Of a DNA stretch of 64,000 nucleotides, positions 1 through 8,109 are shown piece after piece (positions within the stretch are counted from its first letter, which is position 1; the number at the start of each line of letters is the position of its first letter). The translations under genes were made by a program, and so were the position numbers. The notes under the pieces are model-generated. The model was not told the origin of the DNA and did no database searches. It was given only the letters and a program-made list of their open reading frames with translations. The stretch comes from Halovenus halobia (GTDB lineage Archaea > Halobacteriota > Halobacteria > Halobacteriales > Haloarculaceae), in contig NZ_JBLKOA010000006.1 of assembly GCF_051414135.1 (NCBI RefSeq), positions 186,001 through 250,000 of the forward strand, read 5' to 3'.

Positions 1-1
1 C

Positions 2-40
2 GACCAGCTCCGCGACGAAGGCCACATCCAGAGCGCCTAG
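2..40 (+). CDS. C-terminal end of an unidentified protein (truncated by window edge)
   Basis: Only the last 12 codons are visible. They read DQLRDEGHIQSA and end in TAG at 38-40. The gene runs towards trpB, and its stop overlaps the trpB stop by 4 bp (CTAG at 37-40). The same geometry recurs at four other convergent pairs in this window, which is the main reason for believing this is a real gene end. Function cannot be judged. Confidence 0.5.
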   Translation, partial: DQLRDEGHIQSA

Positions 41-1212
41 GACGGGGTCAAGTCGAACCTTTCGGCCGCCGACTGCATATCTTTGTCTCCGCGACCGCAG
101 AGGTTGATGAGGAGACTGTCGTGCTCGCCCTCTTCAGCAAGCTTGAACGCCAGCGCGATGGCGTGGCTCGGCTCGAACGCCGGAATGATTCCCTCGCTTT
201 CGGAGAGTTCACGGAAGGCCGCCAGCGCCTCGTCGTCGGTAATCGCCCGGTATTCTGCCCGACCAGTTTCCTGTAGGGCGGCGTGTTCCGGTCCGACGCC
301 GGGATAATCGAGCCCAGCACTGACCGAGTGATTTTCCGTATTTTCGCCGATGACTTTCGTTTTCGCACCCTGGAACACCTCACCCTCACTGTCGGGATTT
401 TCCGACAGCGGTGCGGAGTGCTGTCCGGAGTGGAGTCCTTTCCCGCCCGGTTCAGCGCCGTACAGCGCAACGTCTTCGTCGTCTTTGAACGCGCTGAACA
501 GTCCAATCGAGTTCGACCCGCCGCCGACACAGGCCACGCAGGCGTCCGGCAGGTCACCGTGCAGTTCCTGTACCTGTTCGCGGGCCTCCTTGCCGATGAC
601 CGACTGGAACTCTCGGACCATCCGCGGGAAGGGGTCCGGCCCCACTGCGCTCCCGACCAGATAGTGTGTGTTATCGACGTTCTCGACGAGGTCCTCCAGC
701 GCGGCGTCGACAGCCTCGGCGAGGCCCTCGTTGCCGCGGTCGACTGCCTTCACCTCTGCGCCCATCAGCCGCATCCGGAAGACGTTCATCTCTTGGCGCT
801 GGATGTCGTTGCGACCCATATAGACGGTCGTATCGAGGTCGAGCAACGCGCCGACCATCGCCGTCGCGGTGCCGTGCTGTCCCGCACCCGTCTCGGCAAT
901 GAGTCGCTCTTTGCCGGCCTGTTTGGCGAGCAAGCCCTGTCCCAGCGTGTTGTTGAGTTTGTGCGCGCCGCCGTGGAGCAGGTCCTCGTGTTTGAAGTAA
1001 ATCTCTGTGTCGTATCGCTCAGAGAGTGTTTCGGCGTGAAAGACTGGTGTCGGTCGCCCTGCGTAGTGTTCGAGCAGGTAGTCGAGTCGCTCCCAGAATT
1101 CCTCTGATTCGATTGCTTCCTCGAACCCCGCCGCGAGCTGGGCGAGGGGTTCTTCGAGTGGTTCCGGAACGTGTCGTCCACCATACCCTTCGTACGTGCC
1201 ATCTGAAGCCAT
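37..1212 (-). CDS. trpB: Tryptophan synthase beta chain
   Basis: PLP enzyme that condenses indole with serine to give tryptophan. The 391-residue length fits the TrpB1 type. The PLP lysine lies in GGAHKLNN (about K85), the glycine-rich phosphate loop is GGGSNS, and the start of the family core is seen in GRPTPVFHAETL. I chose the ATG at 1212 because the next upstream in-frame start adds a 14-residue tail that does not look like the family. No trpA or trpC flanks it: downstream a gene on the other strand ends at 40, and upstream is an unrelated divergent regulator. Haloarchaeal trpB is usually reported next to trpA and trpC, so this lone gene is either a separated copy or a paralogue. Confidence 0.93.
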   Translation of the reverse strand: MASDGTYEGYGGRHVPEPLEEPLAQLAAGFEEAIESEEFWERLDYLLEHYAGRPTPVFHAETLSERYDTEIYFKHEDLLHGGAHKLNNTLGQGLLAKQAGKERLIAETGAGQHGTATAMVGALLDLDTTVYMGRNDIQRQEMNVFRMRLMGAEVKAVDRGNEGLAEAVDAALEDLVENVDNTHYLVGSAVGPDPFPRMVREFQSVIGKEAREQVQELHGDLPDACVACVGGGSNSIGLFSAFKDDEDVALYGAEPGGKGLHSGQHSAPLSENPDSEGEVFQGAKTKVIGENTENHSVSAGLDYPGVGPEHAALQETGRAEYRAITDDEALAAFRELSESEGIIPAFEPSHAIALAFKLAEEGEHDSLLINLCGRGDKDMQSAAERFDLTPS

Positions 1213-1263
1213 ATGCGTCTCACCGGGCTGCGTCGACAAAAACACTCGGCTCACACGGCGTGC

Positions 1264-1271
1264 GTTTTATG
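1264..1271 (+). promoter_or_regulatory. TATA-like box for the MBF1-type gene
   Basis: The sequence TTTTAT starts at 1265, about 28-30 bases before the ATG at 1296, which is the usual spacing for a leaderless haloarchaeal transcript. Read on the other strand it is ATAAAA and could also serve trpB, with a leader of about 25-30 bases. Confidence 0.5.
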
Positions 1272-1295
1272 CGCGGGGGTGGCCAAAGGACGGAT

Positions 1296-1841
1296 ATGGT
1301 CCAGTGTGAGATGTGCGGGACGGAAACGTCGTCTCCGAACCGCGTCAAGATTGAAGGTGCAAAGTTGAATGTTTGCGATGAATGCACCGACTTCGGGACT
1401 GAAATCGAGACTGGCTCGTCGTCCAGTTCCTCGACGAAGTACTCGACGAGTTCCTCGGACGACAACAGCTCGACCGGTGCTGGCGCGACCAATACCGGCG
1501 CCTCGACGACCAGTTCCGGCGGTGGCGGCGGCCGAAAGCCCGATATGTTCGACGACATTGAGGAACTCGCTCAGGATTACGACGACCAGATCAGACAGGG
1601 CCGCGAACGGGCCGGCCTGAGTCAGGAAGACCTCGCCAAGGATCTGAACGAGAAAGCGAGTCTCATCCGAAAACTCGAACAGGGCGAGATGCTCCCGACT
1701 GACGAGACCCAGGAGAAACTCGAAGCCGCACTCGAAATCGACCTCTCTGCCGGCGGCGGCACTGACGAGTCCGACTGGGAGAGTGACTCCTCGACCGGAG
1801 AGTACACGCTGGGCGATGTTGTCGAACGAAAAGACTCCTAG
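1296..1841 (+). CDS. Multiprotein bridging factor 1-type HTH protein (aMBF1)
   Basis: Predicted DNA- or ribosome-associated factor of 181 residues. The N-terminal zinc ribbon has C-x2-C at residues 5-8 (CEMC) and a second CDEC pair near 30. A serine, threonine and glycine-rich linker spans about 40-80, and a cro/C1-type helix-turn-helix (RERAGLSQEDLAKDLNEK) lies near 105-122. This order is that of archaeal MBF1. The ATG at 1296 was chosen because a TATA-like box sits about 28 bp upstream; an in-frame ATG at 1269 falls inside that box. The tail (after 145) is acidic. The stop overlaps that of the convergent HalX regulator by 4 bp. Confidence 0.85.
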   Translation: MVQCEMCGTETSSPNRVKIEGAKLNVCDECTDFGTEIETGSSSSSSTKYSTSSSDDNSSTGAGATNTGASTTSSGGGGGRKPDMFDDIEELAQDYDDQIRQGRERAGLSQEDLAKDLNEKASLIRKLEQGEMLPTDETQEKLEAALEIDLSAGGGTDESDWESDSSTGEYTLGDVVERKDS

Positions 1842-2407
1842 GCCCCTCTTTCAACATCGAGGTCGTCGGCCAGTAAATCTACCTCAGACTCGAGCGCTTC
1901 GATTTCGGCTTCGAGCGCCTCGAAATCTGCGCTCTCAGAGAGCTCTGCACGGCTCTTTTCGACCTGCAGAATATTGCGCTTGAGTTTCTTCGATGTAAGT
2001 TGTTGCATCCGCTCGTTGTACTCGTCGAGTGTCAGCAGTCGGTCGACAGTCTCGCGCAGCTCTGCCCGAGTCACTGGTTTGACGACATAATCGTCGATTC
2101 GGAGGTCGATGATGTCGAAATCGGGGTTGACAGCCGTGACCATCGCCACTCTCGCAGGAAGTTTTTGTTTTTCGATAGCTGCCAGCACTTCGTTGCCCGA
2201 GACAACCGGCATCCGCCGGTCCAGCAGGATGACGTCGTACTCCGGCGAGAGTACCTCCAGTGCCTGTTCGCCGCCGTAGGCGATTTCAGTGTCGTACTCG
2301 GGGATATACTGGGCGTACATCTCCGCGAGGCTATCTTCGTCTTCGACAATCAGGACCCGAATCTGCTCGCCGTCGCGTGTCTCGTGGTCGGGTGGCTGAT
2401 TGGGCAC
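1838..2407 (-). CDS. Response regulator with receiver and HalX domains
   Basis: Single-protein signalling output of 189 residues. The receiver domain covers about 16-130, with acidic residues in VEDED, the phosphorylatable Asp63 in ILLDRRMP and the conserved Lys110 in VVKPV. After it comes the helical HalX domain typical of haloarchaea, ending in an acidic coiled-coil-like stretch. There is no DNA-binding domain of known type and no histidine kinase next to it, so the partner is unknown. A second protein of the same design lies at 33,971-34,540. A GTATTATATA box on this strand at 2441-2450 is a probable promoter, giving a short leader. Confidence 0.85.
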   Translation of the reverse strand: MPNQPPDHETRDGEQIRVLIVEDEDSLAEMYAQYIPEYDTEIAYGGEQALEVLSPEYDVILLDRRMPVVSGNEVLAAIEKQKLPARVAMVTAVNPDFDIIDLRIDDYVVKPVTRAELRETVDRLLTLDEYNERMQQLTSKKLKRNILQVEKSRAELSESADFEALEAEIEALESEVDLLADDLDVERGA

Positions 2408-2440
2408 GGATATGCTCTATCTTCCGGTTGTGTCCGGGCG

Positions 2441-2450
2441 TATATAATAC
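2441..2450 (-). promoter_or_regulatory. TATA box of the HalX regulator gene
   Basis: GTATTATATA on the minus strand lies 34-43 bases before the ATG at 2407, in the 59-bp gap behind the FEN1 gene, and so most likely gives the regulator its own promoter. Confidence 0.55.
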
Positions 2451-2466
2451 CCCTGAGACTGCCCGG

Positions 2467-3444
2467 TCAGGTCCAGTTGTCCAGCCCTGTCTGCACAATC
2501 GCGTCTTCGATGCGCTCGAAGCCACGCTCGACTTCACCGGGGTCGACGCCCCACTGCTCGACGACGAACTCGCGAGCGGCGTCTACGTCTGGGTCGACCG
2601 ACGTCTCGGGGTCGACATCGACAACGGCAGGGTCGAGAAACAGCTGGCGAATCCGGTCGGCGTGGTCGATCTCCTCGTCACGAGCGTCCAGCACCGCAAA
2701 CAGGTCGCCGTGCTCGTTCAGCAGCGAGACGGCCGTTTTCGGCCCGATGCCCGAGACGCCCTCGTTGAAGTCAGTGCCACAGAGAATCGCAACGTCGACG
2801 AGTTGTTCCCAACTCAGTCCGTGTCGGTCGAGTGTCGCCTGCAGGTCCATCCGCTCGGGGTTGCCCTTGCTGGTCAACTGTCGCAGCGTCAGCGGCGCGC
2901 CAAAGAGCAGGGCGTCGTAGTCTTCCGTCCCGGCGTAATCGACGGTATCGTTCCGGGCCATGTGGGCACACTGGGCTTCCCCCTCTGCTGGCGCGTCGAC
3001 GACCGGCACATCGAGCAGTTCGAGCAGTTCTCGTGTCGTGTCGACGATGGTGTCGGTGAGGCGCTGGGTGCGTGATTCGAGGCGAGCCACGGCGACGGAA
3101 TCACCGCGCTCGCGGGCGGCCTCGAGGTCGTCCTCGTACTGTTCGCGCTGCTGGCGACGCTGCTCGACTTCGTCGTCTTTGAGTTCTGTGACGGCGCCGT
3201 CGAAGACGAATATCGGGGTGAGGTCGTGTTCGAAAAACTTCGGCAGGCCCTGTACGACGCCGATGAGATTCGCCACCTCGGTCCCGTCAGCGGTTGTGTA
3301 CGCCGACTCGCTGGTCCACTTGACGGTCGTCGTCAGATATCGGTACAGCCAGTTGTGTGCGTCGACGGCGACCGTCGAACCAGCCACCTCCTCGAAGCTA
3401 ATCTCCTCGATAGCGGCGAGGTCGCGCAGGTCGGCATTTCCCAT
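2467..3444 (-). CDS. fen: Flap endonuclease 1
   Basis: Structure-specific 5' flap endonuclease for Okazaki fragment maturation and base excision repair. The 325 residues show the XPG N-terminal region with Asp28 (AVDAHNW) and Asp82 (FVFDGAV), the XPG internal region with APAEGEAQCA, the acidic pair in CGTDFNEG, and the helix-two-turn-helix segment GVSGIGPKTA. The extreme C-terminus (QTGLDNWT) resembles a PCNA-interacting peptide. Family length is normal. The start MGNADLRDL gives the expected Gly2 used in catalysis. It is divergent from aroE, with 83 bp between the starts. Confidence 0.95.
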   Translation of the reverse strand: MGNADLRDLAAIEEISFEEVAGSTVAVDAHNWLYRYLTTTVKWTSESAYTTADGTEVANLIGVVQGLPKFFEHDLTPIFVFDGAVTELKDDEVEQRRQQREQYEDDLEAARERGDSVAVARLESRTQRLTDTIVDTTRELLELLDVPVVDAPAEGEAQCAHMARNDTVDYAGTEDYDALLFGAPLTLRQLTSKGNPERMDLQATLDRHGLSWEQLVDVAILCGTDFNEGVSGIGPKTAVSLLNEHGDLFAVLDARDEEIDHADRIRQLFLDPAVVDVDPETSVDPDVDAAREFVVEQWGVDPGEVERGFERIEDAIVQTGLDNWT

Positions 3445-3527
3445 ATCCCTCGTAGGGGCGAGGGTCGCTTGAATCTCCCGGGACGAAAACCGGTCGATGT
3501 TTGTGCGCCGCTGCCGTTCGGTCGGGC

Positions 3528-4346
3528 ATGGACGTCTACGGACTGATTGGCAACCCAGTCGGCCACTCGCTGTCGCCGCCGATGCACGAGGCTGGCTACG
3601 AACACTGTGACATCGACGCCCGCTACGTCACCTTCGAGCCGCCAGCCGACGGCGGCGCCGCCGCGGTCGAAAGCGCCGCACAACTCGGCGTTTCCGGGCT
3701 GAACGTCACTATCCCGTTCAAGCAGGACGTGCTCGACGTGGTCGACCCTGACCCGCTGGCCGAGCGCCTCGGCGCGGTCAACACCATCGACTTCCAGACT
3801 GACCCGCCGAGGGGATACAACACCGACGCAATCGGGGTCGTCCGCGCGCTCGAACACCACGATGTCGACCTCGCGGGGCGGGCAGTTGTCGTCGGTGCTG
3901 GCGGCGCGGGTCGCGCTACTGTGTTCGGTCTCGCTGACCACGGCCTGACCGTCGACATCGCCAATCGGACGACGGAGAAAGCCGTTGAACTTGCTGAATC
4001 GGTCACGGACTCGTCAGTGTCGGGAACAGCGACCGGGCAGGGACTCGACAACGTCGAGGAGTTGCTCGTTGACGCCGATATTCTCGTGAATGCGACCAGC
4101 GTCGGGATGGAATCCGACGAGTCGCCTGTCCCCGCCGAGGCACTGCACGGTGACCTTGCAGTGCTGGACGCGGTGTACTCTCCGCTGGAGACAACACTGC
4201 TCCGAGACGCGGCGGCCGCGGGTGCAACGACAGTCGACGGCGCGTGGATGCTCCTGTATCAGGGAGTCGAGGCCTTCGAGCGGTGGACGGGCGAATCTGC
4301 TCCAGTCGAGGCGATGAATGAGGCGCTCCGCGCAGGACTGGACTAG
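3528..4346 (+). CDS. aroE: Shikimate dehydrogenase
   Basis: Reduces 3-dehydroshikimate to shikimate with NADPH in the chorismate pathway. Of normal family length at 272 residues. The shikimate-binding motif GNPVGHSLSPPMHE is at the N-terminus, the catalytic lysine is about K65 in VTIPFKQD, the conserved Asp follows in YNTDAIG, and the NADP-binding loop is GAGGAGRA. The ATG at 3528 is used because the family begins directly at MDVYGLIGNP; the longer in-frame start adds nine residues without a match. Sits between FEN1 (divergent) and the acidic HhH protein, near other chorismate-using genes. Confidence 0.95.
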   Translation: MDVYGLIGNPVGHSLSPPMHEAGYEHCDIDARYVTFEPPADGGAAAVESAAQLGVSGLNVTIPFKQDVLDVVDPDPLAERLGAVNTIDFQTDPPRGYNTDAIGVVRALEHHDVDLAGRAVVVGAGGAGRATVFGLADHGLTVDIANRTTEKAVELAESVTDSSVSGTATGQGLDNVEELLVDADILVNATSVGMESDESPVPAEALHGDLAVLDAVYSPLETTLLRDAAAAGATTVDGAWMLLYQGVEAFERWTGESAPVEAMNEALRAGLD

Positions 4347-4464
4347 TCTGACGACGGAGACTGGCCCATCGTGGCACCGTTCTGTTGCTCACTCGGAAAC
4401 ATCACCAAAGAAACTAGTCTGACATTTTGAAATAGTTAAGTAGTCTGCTACATAACAGGCGAGT

Positions 4465-5025
4465 ATGAAGGTATTGACGCAGATGATTCGGAGCCTGTTC
4501 GGTCTCTCCGGGTCGAGTTCCGCGGAGAGTGACACTGACAACGAGAGTGACATTACCGTCGAGCGTGAACCTGACACGGAATCAGAGGATGCGGTCAAGG
4601 GTACCGACACCGCAACCGAGACAGTAGACGAAGACGAGGACGCTGAAGAGATGGGTGCCGAGACGGCTGACGCCGACGAAGTCGAATCCGAGACAGCTGA
4701 CACCGAAGACCCAGCCGACGCCGAGACGGCCGCAAACCTTGCTGACACTGAGACTGCCGAGGAAGCGCCAGAAGAGGAGTCTGAAGCAGAGACCGCGACT
4801 GAGGAAGCGGCCGAGGCCGACGACACAGACAGCGAGGAAGCCGGCTGGGCTGCGGTCGACGATATCAACGGTATCGGCCCGACGTACAGCGAACGCCTCG
4901 CTGACGCCGGTATCGGCACAATCGCGGAACTGGCAGACAGTGACGCCGAAACAGTCGCTGACGCCGCACAGACCTCCGACTCGCGCGCCCAGGACTGGAT
5001 TGACAAGGCAAACGACCGCCTCTAA
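4465..5025 (+). CDS. Acidic protein with a C-terminal helix-hairpin-helix domain
   Basis: 186 residues, function unknown. A short basic N-terminus (about 1-13) leads into roughly 110 residues made almost only of D, E, A, T and S, then a compact C-terminal helix-hairpin-helix region (DINGIGPTYSERLADAG, about 132-150) of the kind found in nucleic-acid-binding and RNA polymerase alpha C-terminal-like modules. The acidic segment is likely disordered. A weak TATA-like stretch (AAATAGTTAAG) ends about 25 bases upstream. Possibly a DNA- or ribosome-associated protein; this is inference from the HhH only. Confidence 0.75.
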   Translation: MKVLTQMIRSLFGLSGSSSAESDTDNESDITVEREPDTESEDAVKGTDTATETVDEDEDAEEMGAETADADEVESETADTEDPADAETAANLADTETAEEAPEEESEAETATEEAAEADDTDSEEAGWAAVDDINGIGPTYSERLADAGIGTIAELADSDAETVADAAQTSDSRAQDWIDKANDRL

Positions 5026-5097
5026 TTACTGCCACCACGACGGACGCCGTTTTCTCGAACCGCAAAGTCGTTAGTAGCTCCGCTGCTATACTACCGT

Positions 5098-6576
5098 ATG
5101 ACTCTAGAGGTGGTGACGACTCCCGGCGAGTTCGCGGCGCTTGCCGCCGACGCTGCGCCGGGCGACCGCGTGCCAGTCGAGGCACGGCTTACCGTCTCTG
5201 ACCCGTTTCTCGCCTACCGCCGAGCACGCCGCGAGACCGGCGGCGCCTATCTCGAAACCTCCGGCGGCCAATCCGGCTGGGGGTATTTCGGCGTCGAACC
5301 AGTCGAAACCCACAGCGTCGGCCCCGACGATGGCCCGGCGCTCGAGCGTCTGACCGAACTGGTCGAGGACACTGACCTCCACCGCGGCGACTGCTCAGTG
5401 CCCTACCCCTGTGGCGTGATTGGCTGGCTCTCCTACGACGTTGCTCGCGAACTCGAAGCGCTACCCGGCGACGCCGAGCGAGACTGCACACTCCCGCGAC
5501 TGCAGGTCGCCCTCTACGAGACACTTGTCGCGTGGGAGGAACCCCGCGGCGAGGCCGTCACACTCCGCATAACGAGTTGCCCAGAAATCACCAACCCTGA
5601 CGATAACGCCGACATCGAGCGTACGTACGAGCAGGCCCGCGAGACGGTCCGAACCTTCGGAGCACGCTTGCAGGATGGCGACCCGGCGGTCGGCCCCGCG
5701 CCGGCGGACGCAGACCACGCACGCTTCGAGAGTGACTGCGGTCCCGCGGCGTTTGGAGAGCGCGTGCGCCGCGTCAAGGAGTACATCCGCGAGGGCGACA
5801 CCTTCCAGACGAACATCTCGCACCGACTTCGCGCACCTGCGGCAGTCCACCCAGTCGCCGCCTTCGACGCACTCCGGTCGGTCAATCCCGCTCCGTACTC
5901 TGCGCTCCTGGAGTTTCCGGGTGTCGACTTGGTGAGTGCGAGCCCCGAACTCCTCCTCGAACGCGACGGGAACCAACTGTGGACCGAACCGATTGCCGGT
6001 ACACGACCACGAGGCGAAACTGACGCCGAAGACCAGCGTCTGGAGTCCGAACTCACGACCGACGAGAAAGAACGGGCCGAACATGCGATGTTGGTCGACC
6101 TCGAACGCAACGACCTCGGCAAGGTCTCTGAGTACGGGAGTGTCGACGTGTCGGAGTACCGCCGTGTCGACCGCTACTCCGAGGTGATGCATCTTGTCTC
6201 GCTGGTCGAGGGGCAACTTCGCGACGAATACGACCTCGGTGACGCGATTGCTGCGATGTTCCCCGGCGGGACGATTACCGGCGCGCCGAAACCCCGGACG
6301 ATGGAGATTATCGACGAACTCGAGGGGAGTCGTCGCGGTCCCTACACCGGCAGCATCGGAATCGTCGGCTTCGACGACCGCGCGACGCTGAACATCATCA
6401 TCAGAACGCTGGTCCGCTACAACGAGGAGTATCACCTCCGCGTCGGGGCAGGTATCGTTCACGACTCCGACCCCGAGGCAGAATACGCCGAAACACTCGA
6501 CAAAGCTCGCGGACTCATCAACGCCGTCGACACGGCGCTGGGTGAGCGAGCAGAGTTTGAGGTGCACTCACCGTGA
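5098..6576 (+). CDS. pabB: Chorismate-binding enzyme: aminodeoxychorismate synthase I-like, but with a TrpE-type motif
   Basis: 492-residue chorismate-utilising enzyme of the TrpE/PabB family. The C-terminal half carries the family core: EYIREGDTFQTNISHR, SASPELLLER, PIAGTRPRG, NDLGKVSEYGSV and FPGGTITGAPKPR. First gene of a three-gene operon with a glutamine amidotransferase and a PabC-like class IV aminotransferase, which together point to 4-aminobenzoate synthesis. The key motif is PIAGT (Ala300), whereas characterised bacterial PabB has a catalytic lysine in PIKGT and anthranilate synthase has PIAGT. The N-terminal tryptophan-feedback motif of TrpE (LLES) is not clear (YLETSGG instead). 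Assignment as PabB rests on the operon; an anthranilate synthase role is not excluded. Confidence 0.8.
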   Translation: MTLEVVTTPGEFAALAADAAPGDRVPVEARLTVSDPFLAYRRARRETGGAYLETSGGQSGWGYFGVEPVETHSVGPDDGPALERLTELVEDTDLHRGDCSVPYPCGVIGWLSYDVARELEALPGDAERDCTLPRLQVALYETLVAWEEPRGEAVTLRITSCPEITNPDDNADIERTYEQARETVRTFGARLQDGDPAVGPAPADADHARFESDCGPAAFGERVRRVKEYIREGDTFQTNISHRLRAPAAVHPVAAFDALRSVNPAPYSALLEFPGVDLVSASPELLLERDGNQLWTEPIAGTRPRGETDAEDQRLESELTTDEKERAEHAMLVDLERNDLGKVSEYGSVDVSEYRRVDRYSEVMHLVSLVEGQLRDEYDLGDAIAAMFPGGTITGAPKPRTMEIIDELEGSRRGPYTGSIGIVGFDDRATLNIIIRTLVRYNEEYHLRVGAGIVHDSDPEAEYAETLDKARGLINAVDTALGERAEFEVHSP

Positions 6577-7190
6577 GTGAGTTCACTGTGCTGGTTGTCG
6601 ACAACTACGACTCGTTTGCGTACAACCTCGTCCAGTACGTTGGGGAAGCCGTCACCGATGGCGTCGGCAACGCCCGCGGTGGCGAGGTTGTCGTCCGCCG
6701 GAATGACAAAGTTTCCCTCGAAGGTATCAACGAACTCGACCCCAACGCAATCGTTGTCTCGCCCGGCCCGGGCACGCCACAGGACGCCGGCGTTTCGGTC
6801 CCACTGTTTGCCGAGCGGTCCTACCCCACACTCGGTGTCTGCCTCGGTCACCAGGCGCTCTGTGCTGCCCACGGCGCACAGATTGGCCACGCCGAGGACG
6901 TCGTTCACGGCAAACCGTCTGCTATTTCTCACGACGGTACCGGTGTGTTCGAGGGGTTGCCGCCGGAGTTCGAGGTAGGCCGGTATCACTCGCTTGCTGT
7001 CGAGAGAGCGGACCTGCCAGACTCACTGACTGAGACGGCCCGGACGGACGACGAGCGGACGGTCGTGATGGCTGTTCGCCACGACACGCGGCCACATATC
7101 GGCGTCCAGTTCCACCCCGAGAGCATCCTCACTGGCGAGGGAATGGCTCTCGTCGAGAACTTCCTCGCGCTTGCGGAGGAGACGCAATGA
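6573..7190 (+). CDS. pabA: Glutamine amidotransferase subunit of the chorismate aminating enzyme
   Basis: Class I glutamine amidotransferase of 205 residues that hydrolyses glutamine and passes ammonia to the chorismate-binding partner. The N-terminal DNYDSFAYNL signature, the oxyanion SPGPGTP, the nucleophile Cys90 in LGVCLGHQ and the His-Glu pair in GVQFHPES are all present. It starts with GTG at 6573, overlapping the TGA of the upstream gene by 4 bp, so the two are translationally coupled. The same family serves TrpG, so the substrate is set by the partner, which has an ambiguous active site. Confidence 0.88.
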   Translation: MSEFTVLVVDNYDSFAYNLVQYVGEAVTDGVGNARGGEVVVRRNDKVSLEGINELDPNAIVVSPGPGTPQDAGVSVPLFAERSYPTLGVCLGHQALCAAHGAQIGHAEDVVHGKPSAISHDGTGVFEGLPPEFEVGRYHSLAVERADLPDSLTETARTDDERTVVMAVRHDTRPHIGVQFHPESILTGEGMALVENFLALAEETQ

Positions 7191-8059
7191 CAGAGCTGCA
7201 GTATCACGTTGACGGCGAACTCGTCCCGGCTTCCGAGGCGACGGTCAACGTTCGTGACCGCGGGTTCATGTACGGCGACGGAGCGTTCGAGACGATGCGC
7301 GTCTACGGCGGCACCATCTTTGAGTGGAGTGCTCACGCTGACCGACTCCAGCGGAGTTGCGAGCAACTCGGGTTTGCTGATGCGCTTCCGCCGGCCGCTG
7401 ACCTCCACGCGCGCATTCAGGAAACACTGGCGGCCAACGACCTGACCGAGGCATACACGAAACTCTCGATTACCCGGGGTGTCCAGCCCGGCAAACTCTC
7501 GCCCGACCCGGACGTTGACCCGACTATCGTCGTCTACATCTCCGAACTGCCGCGTGGCGGGACCGACGGCGAGCGGGTCTGGTCTGGCCCTGCAGCACTT
7601 GCGACGGTCGACAGTCGCCAGACGCCCGACAGTGTGCTCCCGGCAGACGCGAAGACACACAACTACCTCGACAGCATTCTCGCTCGCCTCGAACTCCGGG
7701 GCAGCGAGGCTGACGAGGCAATTGTTCGCTCAGTCGACGGCGCGCTCACCGAGGGTGCGTCGAGCAATCTCTTCTTTGTCGACGACGGAACAGTACACAC
7801 GCCAGCAGACTCGTTGCCACTGCTGCCCGGGATTACCCGAAACGTTGTGCTCGAACTCGCCGACGCTGCGGGCATCGAGACGGTGACTGGCGTCTACGAG
7901 CCTGACCGACTGGTCGACGCCGACGAGGTGTTCGTGACGAACTCGACGTGGGAGATTCGCCCGGTCACCAGCGTCGATGGGCGTGCCTACGAGGTTGGCC
8001 CAGTCACGCGCACACTCCAGCAGCGCTTCGATGACCGCGTCGAGAAACTGTACGACTGA
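7187..8059 (+). CDS. pabC: Class IV aminotransferase fold protein, probable aminodeoxychorismate lyase
   Basis: PLP enzyme of 290 residues that would split aminodeoxychorismate into 4-aminobenzoate and pyruvate. It has the family N-terminus (RDRGFMYGDGAFET), the PLP lysine at about K156 in DAKTHNYLDS, the conserved glutamate in LTEGASSNLFF and the phosphate-binding loop LLPGITRN. Its ATG overlaps the previous TGA (ATGA), as expected of an operon. Branched-chain and D-amino acid aminotransferases share this fold, so the assignment depends on the neighbours. If the first gene made anthranilate, this enzyme would have no obvious role, which favours folate or methanopterin-type pABA synthesis. 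Confidence 0.78.
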   Translation: MTELQYHVDGELVPASEATVNVRDRGFMYGDGAFETMRVYGGTIFEWSAHADRLQRSCEQLGFADALPPAADLHARIQETLAANDLTEAYTKLSITRGVQPGKLSPDPDVDPTIVVYISELPRGGTDGERVWSGPAALATVDSRQTPDSVLPADAKTHNYLDSILARLELRGSEADEAIVRSVDGALTEGASSNLFFVDDGTVHTPADSLPLLPGITRNVVLELADAAGIETVTGVYEPDRLVDADEVFVTNSTWEIRPVTSVDGRAYEVGPVTRTLQQRFDDRVEKLYD

Positions 8060-8109
8060 GTGACGACGACAACAGTAGCTTTTTCGTTGCGAGGGCAAAC
8101 CTACGCGTA

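Noticed and set aside
283..1107. Long forward frame opposite trpB
   Set aside because: Shadow of trpB on the other strand; such mirror frames accompany most genes here because of codon bias.
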